From NCBI GenBank assembly GCA_910576935.1, contig CAJTKG010000060.1, forward strand, positions 1 through 8,203: a DNA stretch of 8,203 nucleotides, written 5' to 3'. A program made the position numbers and the translations under genes. This DNA comes from an uncultured Muribaculaceae bacterium. Lineage in GTDB: Bacteria; Bacteroidota; Bacteroidia; Bacteroidales; Muribaculaceae. Of the stretch, positions 1 to 7,170 are shown piece after piece. The notes under the pieces were generated by a model. That model was not told the DNA's origin. It made no database searches and saw only the letters and a program-made list of their open reading frames with translations. Within the stretch, counting starts at the first letter, position 1, and each line of letters opens with the position of its first letter.

Positions 1-85
1 GTCCCAGCTGAAGAAAATTTATCTTTCGCGGTATGCACATGATTAAAATCAGTATCTCGATGATGTTCGCTTTGAAAGTTTTGTT

Positions 86-93
86 TAACTTTG
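86..93 (+). promoter_or_regulatory. Candidate Bacteroidetes -7 promoter element
   Basis: TAACTTTG matches the Bacteroidetes primary sigma factor -7 consensus TAnnTTTG exactly. The -33 region, expected about 20 bases upstream, is poor (GATG at 62-65). Transcription would start near 98-102 and run through the structured stretch at 134-216 into the gene at 333. No better promoter is visible nearer that gene: TATTGTTG at 316-323 has one mismatch and no partner. Confidence 0.45.
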
Positions 94-133
94 CAGTGCA
101 ACCGAAGAAAGCTCTCCGGCAGATGCCCTCATA

Positions 134-216
134 TTGGTCAAGTAGTTCGAAAATCAGCATGTCTTTAAGTGCCGTAGAATAACCTTAAAGTTACTGAAAA
201 TCAGCGACTTGACCAA
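134..216 (+). repeat. Nested inverted repeats with symmetric direct repeats (candidate structured RNA)
   Basis: The outer arms TTGGTCAAGT (134-143) and ACTTGACCAA (207-216) are perfect 10-bp complements. Inside are a second perfect inverted pair, CTTTAAG (163-169) and CTTAAAG (184-190), and a 10-base direct repeat GAAAATCAGC at 149-158 and 196-205. One copy of the direct repeat lies on each side of the inner stem. Folded, this gives an outer stem, an internal loop with the same sequence on both sides, an inner stem and a 14-nt terminal loop. It lies between the -7 element at 86-93 and the gene at 333. It could be a leader RNA, a small RNA or a protein-binding DNA site; I recognise no known family. 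Confidence 0.5.
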
Positions 217-254
217 ATTTTTAGTGTTAAATTCTCATGCTAAGCATCAGATTT

Positions 255-291
255 TTAACGGATTAAACACTTGGCTCCTCGGAGCCGTTAA
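255..291 (+). repeat. GC-rich hairpin with extended inverted repeat before the secreted-protein gene
   Basis: GGCTC (273-277) and GAGCC (282-286) form a stem around the loop CTCG. The base can extend by pairing TTAAC (255-259) with GTTAA (287-291), leaving a 13-nt bulge. TTAACGG (255-261) can instead pair with CCGTTAA (285-291), which would compete with the GC hairpin. No T-run follows on the plus strand, so it is not a typical intrinsic terminator. It ends 41 bases before the start codon at 333. Confidence 0.4.
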
Positions 292-332
292 CAAACTCTC
301 AAAAAATAACCGAAGTATTGTTGAATTGCACT

Positions 333-1859
333 ATGAGAAAATTTTTACTTTTTGTTTTTGCTGTCATTACTCTTGCAGCCAATGCTGCTGCTGTCGGGCG
401 CGAAAAAATGCCTGCCCGTCTGCCGGGTGTGCCTGTCGATGATAAACCCGTCTATAACCCCGAGGGTACAGACGAGTACTATATCATGAATGTTACAGAG
501 AACGATGCACTTTACGGTACAGTCAAACAGATCGGCTATAAAATGAATATACGCCGTTCGGCCGATGGTTCTACAATATGGTTCCGTGATCTCACGCCCG
601 GTTTCAATCCCGGCGACACTGAGTATGCATGGGTCAAAGGCACAGTCGACGGCAATGAAGTCACAGTTAAAGCGGGTCAGATTATCTATTATAATGAAAT
701 GGCTAACAGTACACTTTACCTCGAGGTCGTTACCCTTGACGAATATTCGGCGGTTGACAAATTTGAGAATGAAATCAAGTTTACGATCAGCGGCAATATC
801 ATAACTCAGGCCGATAACAGCCGCTATATAGGCGTCTATCGCGACGGCGAAACCATGGATGAGGCCGGTTTCTTCCTTTTTATGAATGATTTTGTCATTC
901 AGCCCGTCGGTGAGATCGCCAAATTCACTCCTTCTGAAAATACAGATATTCAGCCGTGGATCATGTCGCATGCCGATGGCTCGACACAGATCAAAGTGGC
1001 TTTTGAAGGAGATAATGTTCTTATAGCCGGTCTTAGTCCTATGGCTCCAGAAGACTACGTTCCCGGCACTATCACCGACGGTAAACTCACAATAAAAACC
1101 GGTTATATCCTTACATCCAATCCCCTGCGATATGTTCGCCTTGTCGGAGCTGTAGAAGCCGGAACTGACGTTTTCGGTTTCCCCGAATTCAGCCCGGTGC
1201 CATCTTACAGTTTCACGGTTGGTGCTGACCGTAAATCACTTACACTTGACTCCGACGAAGCTTGGATATTGGAGAGCGATTACGAAATGTCATCGTTCTA
1301 CTCGGGTGTCCATAATGTCAGATTGTTCTACTATGCCGGTGATGTGGCTGCCGTACCCGCCACTCCCGAAATTATTGAGTGGAATGATTACGACGGCATC
1401 ATTTCATTCACTCTCCCGGCTACCGATGTCGACGGCTCGTATATCAATCCCGATAAACTGTCTTACAGAATTTACCTTGACGGAGTTCGTCACGAGTTCT
1501 CTACCGACTCGTATTTCGGTCTGACCGAAAACATGACCGAGATACCCTACGGCTTCACCGATTATTATGATATATATTCAAACGGTGATTTCAAAAATAT
1601 ATATCTTCATGCTTCGGCGGAGTGGGATGCCATTGAGATCGAATCGGTCTATACTGTCGACGGAGTAACCAACACTTCGGCGCGTGCTTACTTTAGCCGT
1701 TCGGGAGTCAGCGATATAGAAAGAGCCGATGTCGTGGGCGAAAGCTATACCGACATGTACGGCCGTACGGTTGTCGAGCCGCGTCCCGGTTCACTCGTGA
1801 TCCGCACCACAAGCTACAGCGACGGGTCTGTTCGTCACGACAAGTATGTCGTGCGTTGA
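333..1859 (+). CDS. Secreted beta-rich Bacteroidales protein of unknown function
   Basis: This encodes a 508-aa protein. The ATG at 333 is chosen because it starts a classic signal peptide (MRKFLLFVFAVITLAANAAA, residues 1-20); the TTG at 318 would put MLNCT in front of it. There is no lipobox cysteine, so a cleaved rather than lipid-anchored protein is expected. Two stretches, about residues 68-133 and 210-272, look like copies of one beta unit: each has a DG..v.f..L.P core, a v.GT.dG..vt...G turn and a closing strand. Residues about 341-455 resemble a fibronectin-III-like fold (PATPEI, then LSYRIYLDG). Residues 457-508 resemble the C-terminal tail common in Bacteroidales exported proteins (YTDMYGRTV, then GSLVIRTTSYSDGSV). 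No catalytic motif is seen. It is closed by the hairpin at 1891-1926 and appears monocistronic. Export is well supported; function is not known. Confidence 0.88.
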   Translation: MRKFLLFVFAVITLAANAAAVGREKMPARLPGVPVDDKPVYNPEGTDEYYIMNVTENDALYGTVKQIGYKMNIRRSADGSTIWFRDLTPGFNPGDTEYAWVKGTVDGNEVTVKAGQIIYYNEMANSTLYLEVVTLDEYSAVDKFENEIKFTISGNIITQADNSRYIGVYRDGETMDEAGFFLFMNDFVIQPVGEIAKFTPSENTDIQPWIMSHADGSTQIKVAFEGDNVLIAGLSPMAPEDYVPGTITDGKLTIKTGYILTSNPLRYVRLVGAVEAGTDVFGFPEFSPVPSYSFTVGADRKSLTLDSDEAWILESDYEMSSFYSGVHNVRLFYYAGDVAAVPATPEIIEWNDYDGIISFTLPATDVDGSYINPDKLSYRIYLDGVRHEFSTDSYFGLTENMTEIPYGFTDYYDIYSNGDFKNIYLHASAEWDAIEIESVYTVDGVTNTSARAYFSRSGVSDIERADVVGESYTDMYGRTVVEPRPGSLVIRTTSYSDGSVRHDKYVVR

Positions 1860-1890
1860 TAAAAAGCTTTGGCTTTAAAGCCTGACATTG

Positions 1891-1926
1891 AGGCCCTGAA
1901 TGAACATTGTCTATCATTCAGGGCCT
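1891..1926 (+). terminator. Strong hairpin, probable terminator of the secreted-protein gene
   Basis: AGGCCCTGAATGA (1891-1903) and TCATTCAGGGCCT (1914-1926) are perfect 13-bp complements around a 10-nt loop. The hairpin begins 31 bases after the stop codon. The 3' side continues as TAAATTATG rather than a clean T-run, so termination efficiency is uncertain. Position and stem strength still make a terminator the best reading. It separates the secreted-protein gene from the uvrB promoter. Confidence 0.7.
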
Positions 1927-1963
1927 TAAATTATGTTTATGCGTAGAATCTTTAAGATACCCG

Positions 1964-1996
1964 TGTGACATCTAACCGAAAAAAGTATTAACTTTG
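1964..1996 (+). promoter_or_regulatory. uvrB promoter, almost abutting the start codon
   Basis: TAACTTTG (1989-1996) is an exact match to the Bacteroidetes -7 consensus TAnnTTTG. TGTG at 1964-1967 is a plausible -33 element (consensus TTTG) with a 21-bp spacer. The uvrB ATG begins at 2003, only 6 bases after the -7 box, so the mRNA would be leaderless or carry a leader of very few bases. No SOS-type operator was recognised here. Confidence 0.65.
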
Positions 1997-2002
1997 TAAG
2001 TT

Positions 2003-4090
2003 ATGGATTTCAAGTTACAGTCACAATATAAACCGACAGGCGACCAGCCTCAGGCCATCGACCAGCTTGTCGAAGGCATCAACGACGGACTTCCGGCTCA
2101 GACTCTCCTCGGCGTCACAGGTTCGGGCAAGACCTTTACGATGGCAAATGTCATCGAGCGTGTCAACCGTCCGACACTTATCCTAAGTCACAACAAAACC
2201 CTTGCGGCGCAGCTCTACAGCGAGTTCAAACAGTTTTTCCCCGACAACGCCGTCGAATATTTTGTATCATATTATGACTATTACCAGCCCGAAGCTTACA
2301 TTCCTTCGGTTGACAAATATATCGAAAAAGATCTGATGATCAACGACGAGATCGACCGTCTGCGTCTTGCCACAACGTCGGCGCTCCTCTCAGGACGCCG
2401 CGATGTCATAGTAGTCTCGTCGGTATCATGCCTTTACGGCATCGGCAATCCCGAAGATTTCCATGCCAATGTCATAAATATTAAAGTCGGACAGAAGATA
2501 ACGCGTAACGCTTTCCTCAGGCAACTTGTCGGCGCGTTGTATTCCCGCAACGAAGTCGATCTTGCGCGTGGCACATTCCGTGTCAAAGGCGACACGATAG
2601 ACATACGCCTCGCATACGAGGAAATAATACTGCGCGTTGTATTCTGGGGCGATGAGATCGAGCAGATAGCCACTCTTCATCCAAACGACAACGTGTCGCT
2701 CGGACGCCACGATTCGTTTTCAATATATCCGGCCAACATCTTTGTCACCACCCCCGAGCGTCAGGCATCGGCAGTCGCTCAGATACAACTTGATCTCGGC
2801 CAACAGGTCGATTTCTTCAACCGCGAGGCGCGCGTACTCGAGGCCAAACGCCTCTACGAACGTGTGACGTATGATGTCGAGATGATAAAGGAACTCGGCT
2901 ATTGTTCGGGCATCGAGAATTATTCGCGCTATTTCGACGGACGCCGCCCAGGCGAACGTCCTTTCTGCCTCCTCGATTATTTCCCTGACGACTATCTGAC
3001 TATCATCGACGAGAGTCATGTCACGATTCCACAGATAAGAGCAATGTATGGAGGCGACTTATCGCGCAAGATGAATCTGGTCGAATACGGCTTCCGCTTG
3101 CCGGCCGCCCTTGATAACCGGCCTTTGAAATTCGAGGAATTCGAGCGTCTTACAAACCGCATAATATATGTAAGCGCCACTCCGGCCGATTATGAACTTC
3201 AGAAGAGCGAAGGCGTTGTGGTCGAACAGCTGATACGGCCTACCGGTCTGCTTGACCCGCTTATCAGAGTACGTCCGTCAATGAATCAGATCGACGACCT
3301 TATGGAAGAAATCAACATAAGAATCGAACGCAACGAGCGCACCCTCGTCACCACGCTCACCAAGCGTATGGCCGAGGAGCTTAACGACTATCTTTCGAAA
3401 CTCGGCATCAAGACAGCGTATATACACAGCGATGTCGATACCATGGACCGTGTCAGGATCCTTGACGACCTTCGTGCCGGTGTCTACGACGTCCTTATTG
3501 GCGTTAACCTACTCCGAGAGGGACTCGACTTGCCCGAGGTATCGCTTGTCGCAATTCTCGACGCCGATAAAGAGGGCTTTTTGCGTAGTCGCCGCTCATT
3601 GACCCAGACAGTGGGCCGCGCCGCCCGAAACCTGAACGGCGAAGTCATAATGTATGCCGATAAAATTACCGATTCGATGCAGCTCACCATCGACGAGACC
3701 GAGCGTCGTCGTTCACTCCAGCTCGCTTATAACGAGGCCAATGGTATCACGCCGACGGCTATTGTAAAGGCCCGCAACGCCATCATCGGCCTCGAGAGCG
3801 AAGACGAGGCCGAAAGCCGCACATCGCGCCGCGACAACCGGCGTGGCGATGGCCGTGACAGACGCGGTCGCGGAGACAACAAGATTCTTTATAGCGAAGA
3901 GTTCTCGACGGCGGTCGATATAGCCGCCGACCCCGTAGTGCCTTATATGAATAAGGACGAACTCACGCGTTCGGTCAATCGTCTGCGTGAAGAGATGCTC
4001 ACTGCTGCAAAGAATATGGAATTTATCGAGGCTGCGCGTCTGCGTGACGAGATCATCAAGCTCGAAGCACGTCTCGAAACAATGAAATGA
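2003..4090 (+). CDS. uvrB: UvrABC excision nuclease subunit B
   Basis: UvrB is the DNA damage-verifying helicase-like subunit of bacterial nucleotide excision repair. It is loaded by UvrA, then recruits UvrC for incision. The protein is 695 aa. The start is fixed by the family N-terminus (FKLQSQYKPTGDQPQAI). Visible elements are Walker A GVTGSGKT (37-44), the beta-hairpin region SYYDYYQPEAYIP (89-101) that inserts between DNA strands, the DESH Walker B (336-339), SATP motif III (391-394), motif V GVNLLREGLDLPEVS (500-514), motif VI QTVGRAARN (535-543) and the C-terminal UVR motif (about 661-688) that contacts UvrC. All key residues are present, so it should be active. The linker before the UVR motif (about 603-626) is rich in Arg, Asp and Gly and makes the protein slightly longer than typical. 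The gene lies 4 bp upstream of the ygiQ-like gene, suggesting cotranscription. Confidence 0.98.
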   Translation: MDFKLQSQYKPTGDQPQAIDQLVEGINDGLPAQTLLGVTGSGKTFTMANVIERVNRPTLILSHNKTLAAQLYSEFKQFFPDNAVEYFVSYYDYYQPEAYIPSVDKYIEKDLMINDEIDRLRLATTSALLSGRRDVIVVSSVSCLYGIGNPEDFHANVINIKVGQKITRNAFLRQLVGALYSRNEVDLARGTFRVKGDTIDIRLAYEEIILRVVFWGDEIEQIATLHPNDNVSLGRHDSFSIYPANIFVTTPERQASAVAQIQLDLGQQVDFFNREARVLEAKRLYERVTYDVEMIKELGYCSGIENYSRYFDGRRPGERPFCLLDYFPDDYLTIIDESHVTIPQIRAMYGGDLSRKMNLVEYGFRLPAALDNRPLKFEEFERLTNRIIYVSATPADYELQKSEGVVVEQLIRPTGLLDPLIRVRPSMNQIDDLMEEINIRIERNERTLVTTLTKRMAEELNDYLSKLGIKTAYIHSDVDTMDRVRILDDLRAGVYDVLIGVNLLREGLDLPEVSLVAILDADKEGFLRSRRSLTQTVGRAARNLNGEVIMYADKITDSMQLTIDETERRRSLQLAYNEANGITPTAIVKARNAIIGLESEDEAESRTSRRDNRRGDGRDRRGRGDNKILYSEEFSTAVDIAADPVVPYMNKDELTRSVNRLREEMLTAAKNMEFIEAARLRDEIIKLEARLETMK

Positions 4091-4094
4091 CATT

Positions 4095-5954
4095 ATGGAT
4101 AAAAAGAGCATAGATTACAACAGCCTGCGTCAGACTGATTGGCTGCCCACATCAGTCAAAGAGATGAAAGCACTGGGGTGGGAGAGCGTCGACGTTGTTA
4201 TTTTTTCGGGCGACGCTTATGTCGACCATCCCTCGTTCGGCGCAGCGGTCATCGGACGCACTCTTCAGGCCGCGGGTTATAAAGTGGCGATAGTGCCCCA
4301 GCCAAATTGGCGTGACGATCTGCGTGACTTCAGGAAATTCGGTAAACCACGACTTTTCTTCGGCGTTTCAGCAGGAGCTATGGACTCGATGGTGAACCAC
4401 TATACCGCAAATCGTAGGCGACGAAGCGATGACGCATATACCCCCGATGCCCGCAGCGATATGCGGCCCGATTATCCGACGATTGTTTATTCAAAGATAC
4501 TTAAAGAACTTTTTCCCGATACGCCGGTCATTGCCGGAGGCATAGAGGCCTCGCTTCGACGCCTCTCTCATTACGACTACTGGCAGGACAGACTGAGGCC
4601 TTCGATAATCATGGATGCCGATGTCGACATGATCAGTTACGGTATGGGAGAGAAAACCATCCTCGCGCTTGCCCGGGAAATTTCGCAAGGTGTTTCTGTA
4701 GGCGACATCATAGATATGCCGCAGACTGTGGTTGTAAGGCCGTTGTCTGTAATGCCGTCAGAAGATAGCGATACAGACATCATCCTGAACTCTTTTGAAA
4801 AGTGTCTTGGTGATAAGAGATTGCAGTCTGCCAATTTCAAGCACATTGAGCAGCAGAGCAACGTCATGTCGGGAGGTAAGGCCCTATGGCAGCGTCATGG
4901 CGATAAGGTCGTCAAAGTTAATCCGATGCTGCCGGCGATGACTGTTGGCGAAATCGATGCCTCGTTCGATTTGCCATATACCCGTCTGCCGCATCCGCGA
5001 TATAGGGGTAAACGCATTCCCGCTTATGAGATGATTCGACATTCGGTAAATCTCCATCGCGGCTGTTTCGGCGGCTGTGCCTTCTGCACCATATCGGCCC
5101 ATCAGGGTAAATTTATTGCATCGCGCTCAAAAGAATCTATACTAAGAGAAGTTGAGCAGGTGACAAAGATGCCTGATTTCAAAGGCTATATCAGCGATCT
5201 TGGCGGTCCGTCGGCAAATATGTACGCTATGGGAGGGTTTGACCGCAGCATTTGTGCCCGCTGTCTGCGTCCGTCTTGTCTTCATCCTGCCCCGTGTAAA
5301 AATCTAAACACCGACCACGGCCCGCTGCTTGACATTTACCATGGCGCCGATTCGGTCAGTGGTGTCAAAAAAACTTTTATCGGCAGTGGTGTCAGATATG
5401 ACCTGTCGATGCATCACACCGGCAACCGCACAATTGACGAAACAAATCGACGTTATAATGAAGAACTGATTGCAAACCATGTCTCCGGTCGTTTGAAAGT
5501 GGCGCCCGAACACACTTGTGACTCCGTGCTCAAGATCATGCGCAAACCGTCGTTCAGGTTATTTTATGATTTCAAAGCTATCTTCGACAGGACAAACCAT
5601 AGGCTCGGACTGCGTCAGCAGCTGATACCATACTTTATATCGAGTCATCCGGGTTGCACCGAGACCGATATGGCTGAACTTGCAGCCGAGACAAAACAGC
5701 TAAACTTCCATCTTGAGCAAGTACAGGATTTCACCCCCACGCCGATGACAGTTGCCACAGAGATATATTATACAGGATATCATCCTTATACCGGCGAGAA
5801 AATTTTCACGGCCATTACCCCACAGGAGAAACTGGCCCAGCGCCGTTATTTCTTCTGGTATGACAGGACATATCGACCCGAAATAATAAAATCGCTTAAG
5901 CGGCTTCATCGCAGCGATTTGATAGACAGACTATTTCCTGAAAAACACCGATAG
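4095..5954 (+). CDS. ygiQ: YgiQ family radical SAM protein
   Basis: This 619-aa protein belongs to the YgiQ (UPF0313) family. Family members are predicted radical SAM enzymes whose substrate I do not know to be established. The N-terminal domain (about residues 14-300) includes FSGDAYVDHPSFG and the GGIEASLRR motif. The radical SAM cluster motif CFGGCAFC (Cys324, Cys328, Cys331) would bind the 4Fe-4S cluster that cleaves S-adenosylmethionine. A second group, Cys387, Cys390, Cys395 and Cys401, is followed by NTDHGP and may hold a further metal site. SGVRYDLSM (431-439) and RLKVAPEHT (466-474) are family signatures, and FTPTPMTVATEIYYTG (546-561) leads into the C-terminal part. E. coli YgiQ is longer (about 739 aa), mostly by a C-terminal extension. 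The gene starts 4 bp after uvrB without a Shine-Dalgarno, so it probably shares the uvrB promoter. Its stop lies 5 bp from that of the convergent Usp gene. Confidence 0.95.
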   Translation: MDKKSIDYNSLRQTDWLPTSVKEMKALGWESVDVVIFSGDAYVDHPSFGAAVIGRTLQAAGYKVAIVPQPNWRDDLRDFRKFGKPRLFFGVSAGAMDSMVNHYTANRRRRSDDAYTPDARSDMRPDYPTIVYSKILKELFPDTPVIAGGIEASLRRLSHYDYWQDRLRPSIIMDADVDMISYGMGEKTILALAREISQGVSVGDIIDMPQTVVVRPLSVMPSEDSDTDIILNSFEKCLGDKRLQSANFKHIEQQSNVMSGGKALWQRHGDKVVKVNPMLPAMTVGEIDASFDLPYTRLPHPRYRGKRIPAYEMIRHSVNLHRGCFGGCAFCTISAHQGKFIASRSKESILREVEQVTKMPDFKGYISDLGGPSANMYAMGGFDRSICARCLRPSCLHPAPCKNLNTDHGPLLDIYHGADSVSGVKKTFIGSGVRYDLSMHHTGNRTIDETNRRYNEELIANHVSGRLKVAPEHTCDSVLKIMRKPSFRLFYDFKAIFDRTNHRLGLRQQLIPYFISSHPGCTETDMAELAAETKQLNFHLEQVQDFTPTPMTVATEIYYTGYHPYTGEKIFTAITPQEKLAQRRYFFWYDRTYRPEIIKSLKRLHRSDLIDRLFPEKHR

Positions 5955-5959
5955 CGATT

Positions 5960-7075
5960 TCAGACAGGTATTACCAACATCGGTATATCTGTCTGGAACA
6001 ATACCTTGTGGGCGACACCGGGATTGAAAAAACGGCTGAAGATATTCTTCTTCTTGTTTGGCACGATGATGAGATCATAGCGGCGCATGCCGTGGATATG
6101 CGAGAACTCGACGGCATCCTTTATTACTCCGACGCTTTCAAACGTAAGTGTCGGATAGTTTGTCGTCAGATAGTCGAGCAACGCTTTTTCCGGCTTGGCC
6201 GTCATCCGTCGTTTCTTCGACGGCAGGCTGGCAAGAGTGACAGATGCGTCGCTGTCGGGAATGAGCCGTGCCATAGCATCGGCCGCCAGAATGTCTTCCT
6301 GATCCATTGTACACAGGAACAGAATGTTCTTTATATCATCAATCTTGGTGAAATCGATCGGGTCGGGGACAGTCAGAACGATGTTGCGGCATGAGTCGAG
6401 CACCTCGGCGGTGACGCTTCCTATCATGTCTTTCTCTTTTTTGTCATGGCCGCGTGTACCCATGACTATCAGCAGCGGTGAATTGAACTTACAATAATCA
6501 GCGATGGCGTCCTCTGGAACACCTTCAACTACATTTGTCATTATTTTTACTACAGGTATGCTTCCCGATTTCATACCTTCTTTAAGCCGCATCGTGAACG
6601 ACGACATTGATTTCTCGGCGCTGTGGGTTATTTCGCGTCGGTTCTCAAAATCGCTTGTATCGTCGAATGTCAGGCTGTCACTTAACTGTAGGCCGGCGTC
6701 AATCGACGGGTCGATATAGGCATAGAGCAGTTCGATATCGGCTTTATGTCTGAATGCCAAATCGGCTGCTACCTTGGCAGCTTCAAAAGAATAGTCGCTG
6801 AAATCTACCGGCACAAGTATCGTATGCGAGCGTCCTTCTGTCTTGTTTTCCGGTAGTGCCAATATTTCGTGGCTCTCGATAATTCTCAGCGCCAACGGCA
6901 GATCGCTTTCATAGATGCGCACTCTGATACCCGATGAGACAACCGGACTCTCAAGATTGACATTGTTGAGCGTCACATCGATGCCTTCACTCTCGAGAAG
7001 CGACTTCAGAGCCTGAGCTTTGTCATATGTGTGTATAGCGACTGTTATCAGTCTTGACTGCGTAGCCATAAACAT
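5960..7075 (-). CDS. Universal stress protein with DUF2007-like domain and two Usp domains
   Basis: This 371-aa cytoplasmic protein combines three modules. Residues about 8-68 resemble DUF2007, the putative signal-transducing domain (VAIHTYDKAQALKSLLESEG, then VRIYESDLPLALRII). Residues about 83-236 form a complete Usp domain: ILVPVDFSDYS at the first strand and an ATP-binding signature G-2X-G-9X-G-S (Gly206, Gly209, Gly219, Ser220). Residues about 248-371 form a second Usp-like domain ending MLVIPV. There the glycine signature is replaced by lysine-rich PNKKKNIFSRFF, so this half probably does not bind ATP in the usual way. Usp proteins respond to starvation and stress; partner and signal here are unknown. 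The start may be 7075 or the second ATG at 7069. The gene follows the small DNA-binding gene after 95 bp on the same strand; no clear promoter was found in that gap, so cotranscription is possible. Confidence 0.92.
   Translation of the reverse strand: MFMATQSRLITVAIHTYDKAQALKSLLESEGIDVTLNNVNLESPVVSSGIRVRIYESDLPLALRIIESHEILALPENKTEGRSHTILVPVDFSDYSFEAAKVAADLAFRHKADIELLYAYIDPSIDAGLQLSDSLTFDDTSDFENRREITHSAEKSMSSFTMRLKEGMKSGSIPVVKIMTNVVEGVPEDAIADYCKFNSPLLIVMGTRGHDKKEKDMIGSVTAEVLDSCRNIVLTVPDPIDFTKIDDIKNILFLCTMDQEDILAADAMARLIPDSDASVTLASLPSKKRRMTAKPEKALLDYLTTNYPTLTFESVGVIKDAVEFSHIHGMRRYDLIIVPNKKKNIFSRFFNPGVAHKVLFQTDIPMLVIPV
5961..5995. terminator. Hairpin shared by the ends of two convergent genes
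   Basis: CAGACAG (5961-5967) pairs with CTGTCTG (5989-5995). The stem continues through a G-T wobble, TAT/ATA and ACC/GGT with one bulged T, leaving a six-base loop. It overlaps the last codons and part of the stop codon of the Usp gene and begins 7 bases after the ygiQ stop, so it could serve either strand. On the minus strand a run of five T follows about 15 bases later (5941-5945). No T-run follows on the plus strand, so bidirectional termination is inferred. Confidence 0.45.
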
Positions 7076-7170
7076 TAAGATCGATTATTGCGAAAATCAA
7101 GTACTATGATTCAAGATAAAGGTTGTAAAATATTGAGGAGAGAGAAGATGAGAAATATTGATTCTTAGAG

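Larger units (their letters stand above)
1..332. other. Intergenic leader region upstream of the secreted-protein gene
   Basis: No convincing complete gene lies here. The first bases could be the tail of an upstream plus-strand gene: frame 2 reads SQLKKIYLSRYAHD and stops at 44-46, which is too short to judge. The rest contains a Bacteroidetes-type -7 element at 86-93, a nested inverted-repeat structure at 134-216, a small palindrome at 237-247 (ATGCT-A-AGCAT) and a GC-rich hairpin at 273-286. A weak open frame from a GTG at 96 to a stop at 182 shows no protein-like character. If transcription starts near 100, this stretch would be a leader of about 230 nt for the gene at 333. Confidence 0.6.

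Noticed and set aside
96..182. 28-codon open frame from GTG right after the -7 element at 86-93
   Set aside because: Its composition is not protein-like and it runs through the inverted-repeat structure; a leader peptide cannot be supported.
134..216. tRNA or tmRNA fragment suggested by GTTCGAAAATC near 144-155
   Set aside because: No acceptor stem, anticodon arm or CCA end can be folded around it; the repeats explain the structure better.
345..971. 208-aa minus-strand open frame opposite the secreted-protein gene
   Set aside because: It lies wholly antisense to a better-supported gene, and its product has no recognisable domain. The plus frame has a signal peptide and domain structure.
1863..1882. 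AAAGCTTT and GGCTTTAAAGCC palindromes just after the secreted-protein stop
   Set aside because: They are short and AT-rich, and the much stronger hairpin at 1891-1926 explains termination.
3713..4111. 132-aa minus-strand open frame over the end of uvrB
   Set aside because: It is antisense to the conserved C-terminal part of UvrB, including the UVR motif, and has no protein-like features.
6008..6394. 128-aa plus-strand open frame inside the Usp gene
   Set aside because: It is antisense to the well-supported second Usp domain and its composition looks like a shadow frame.
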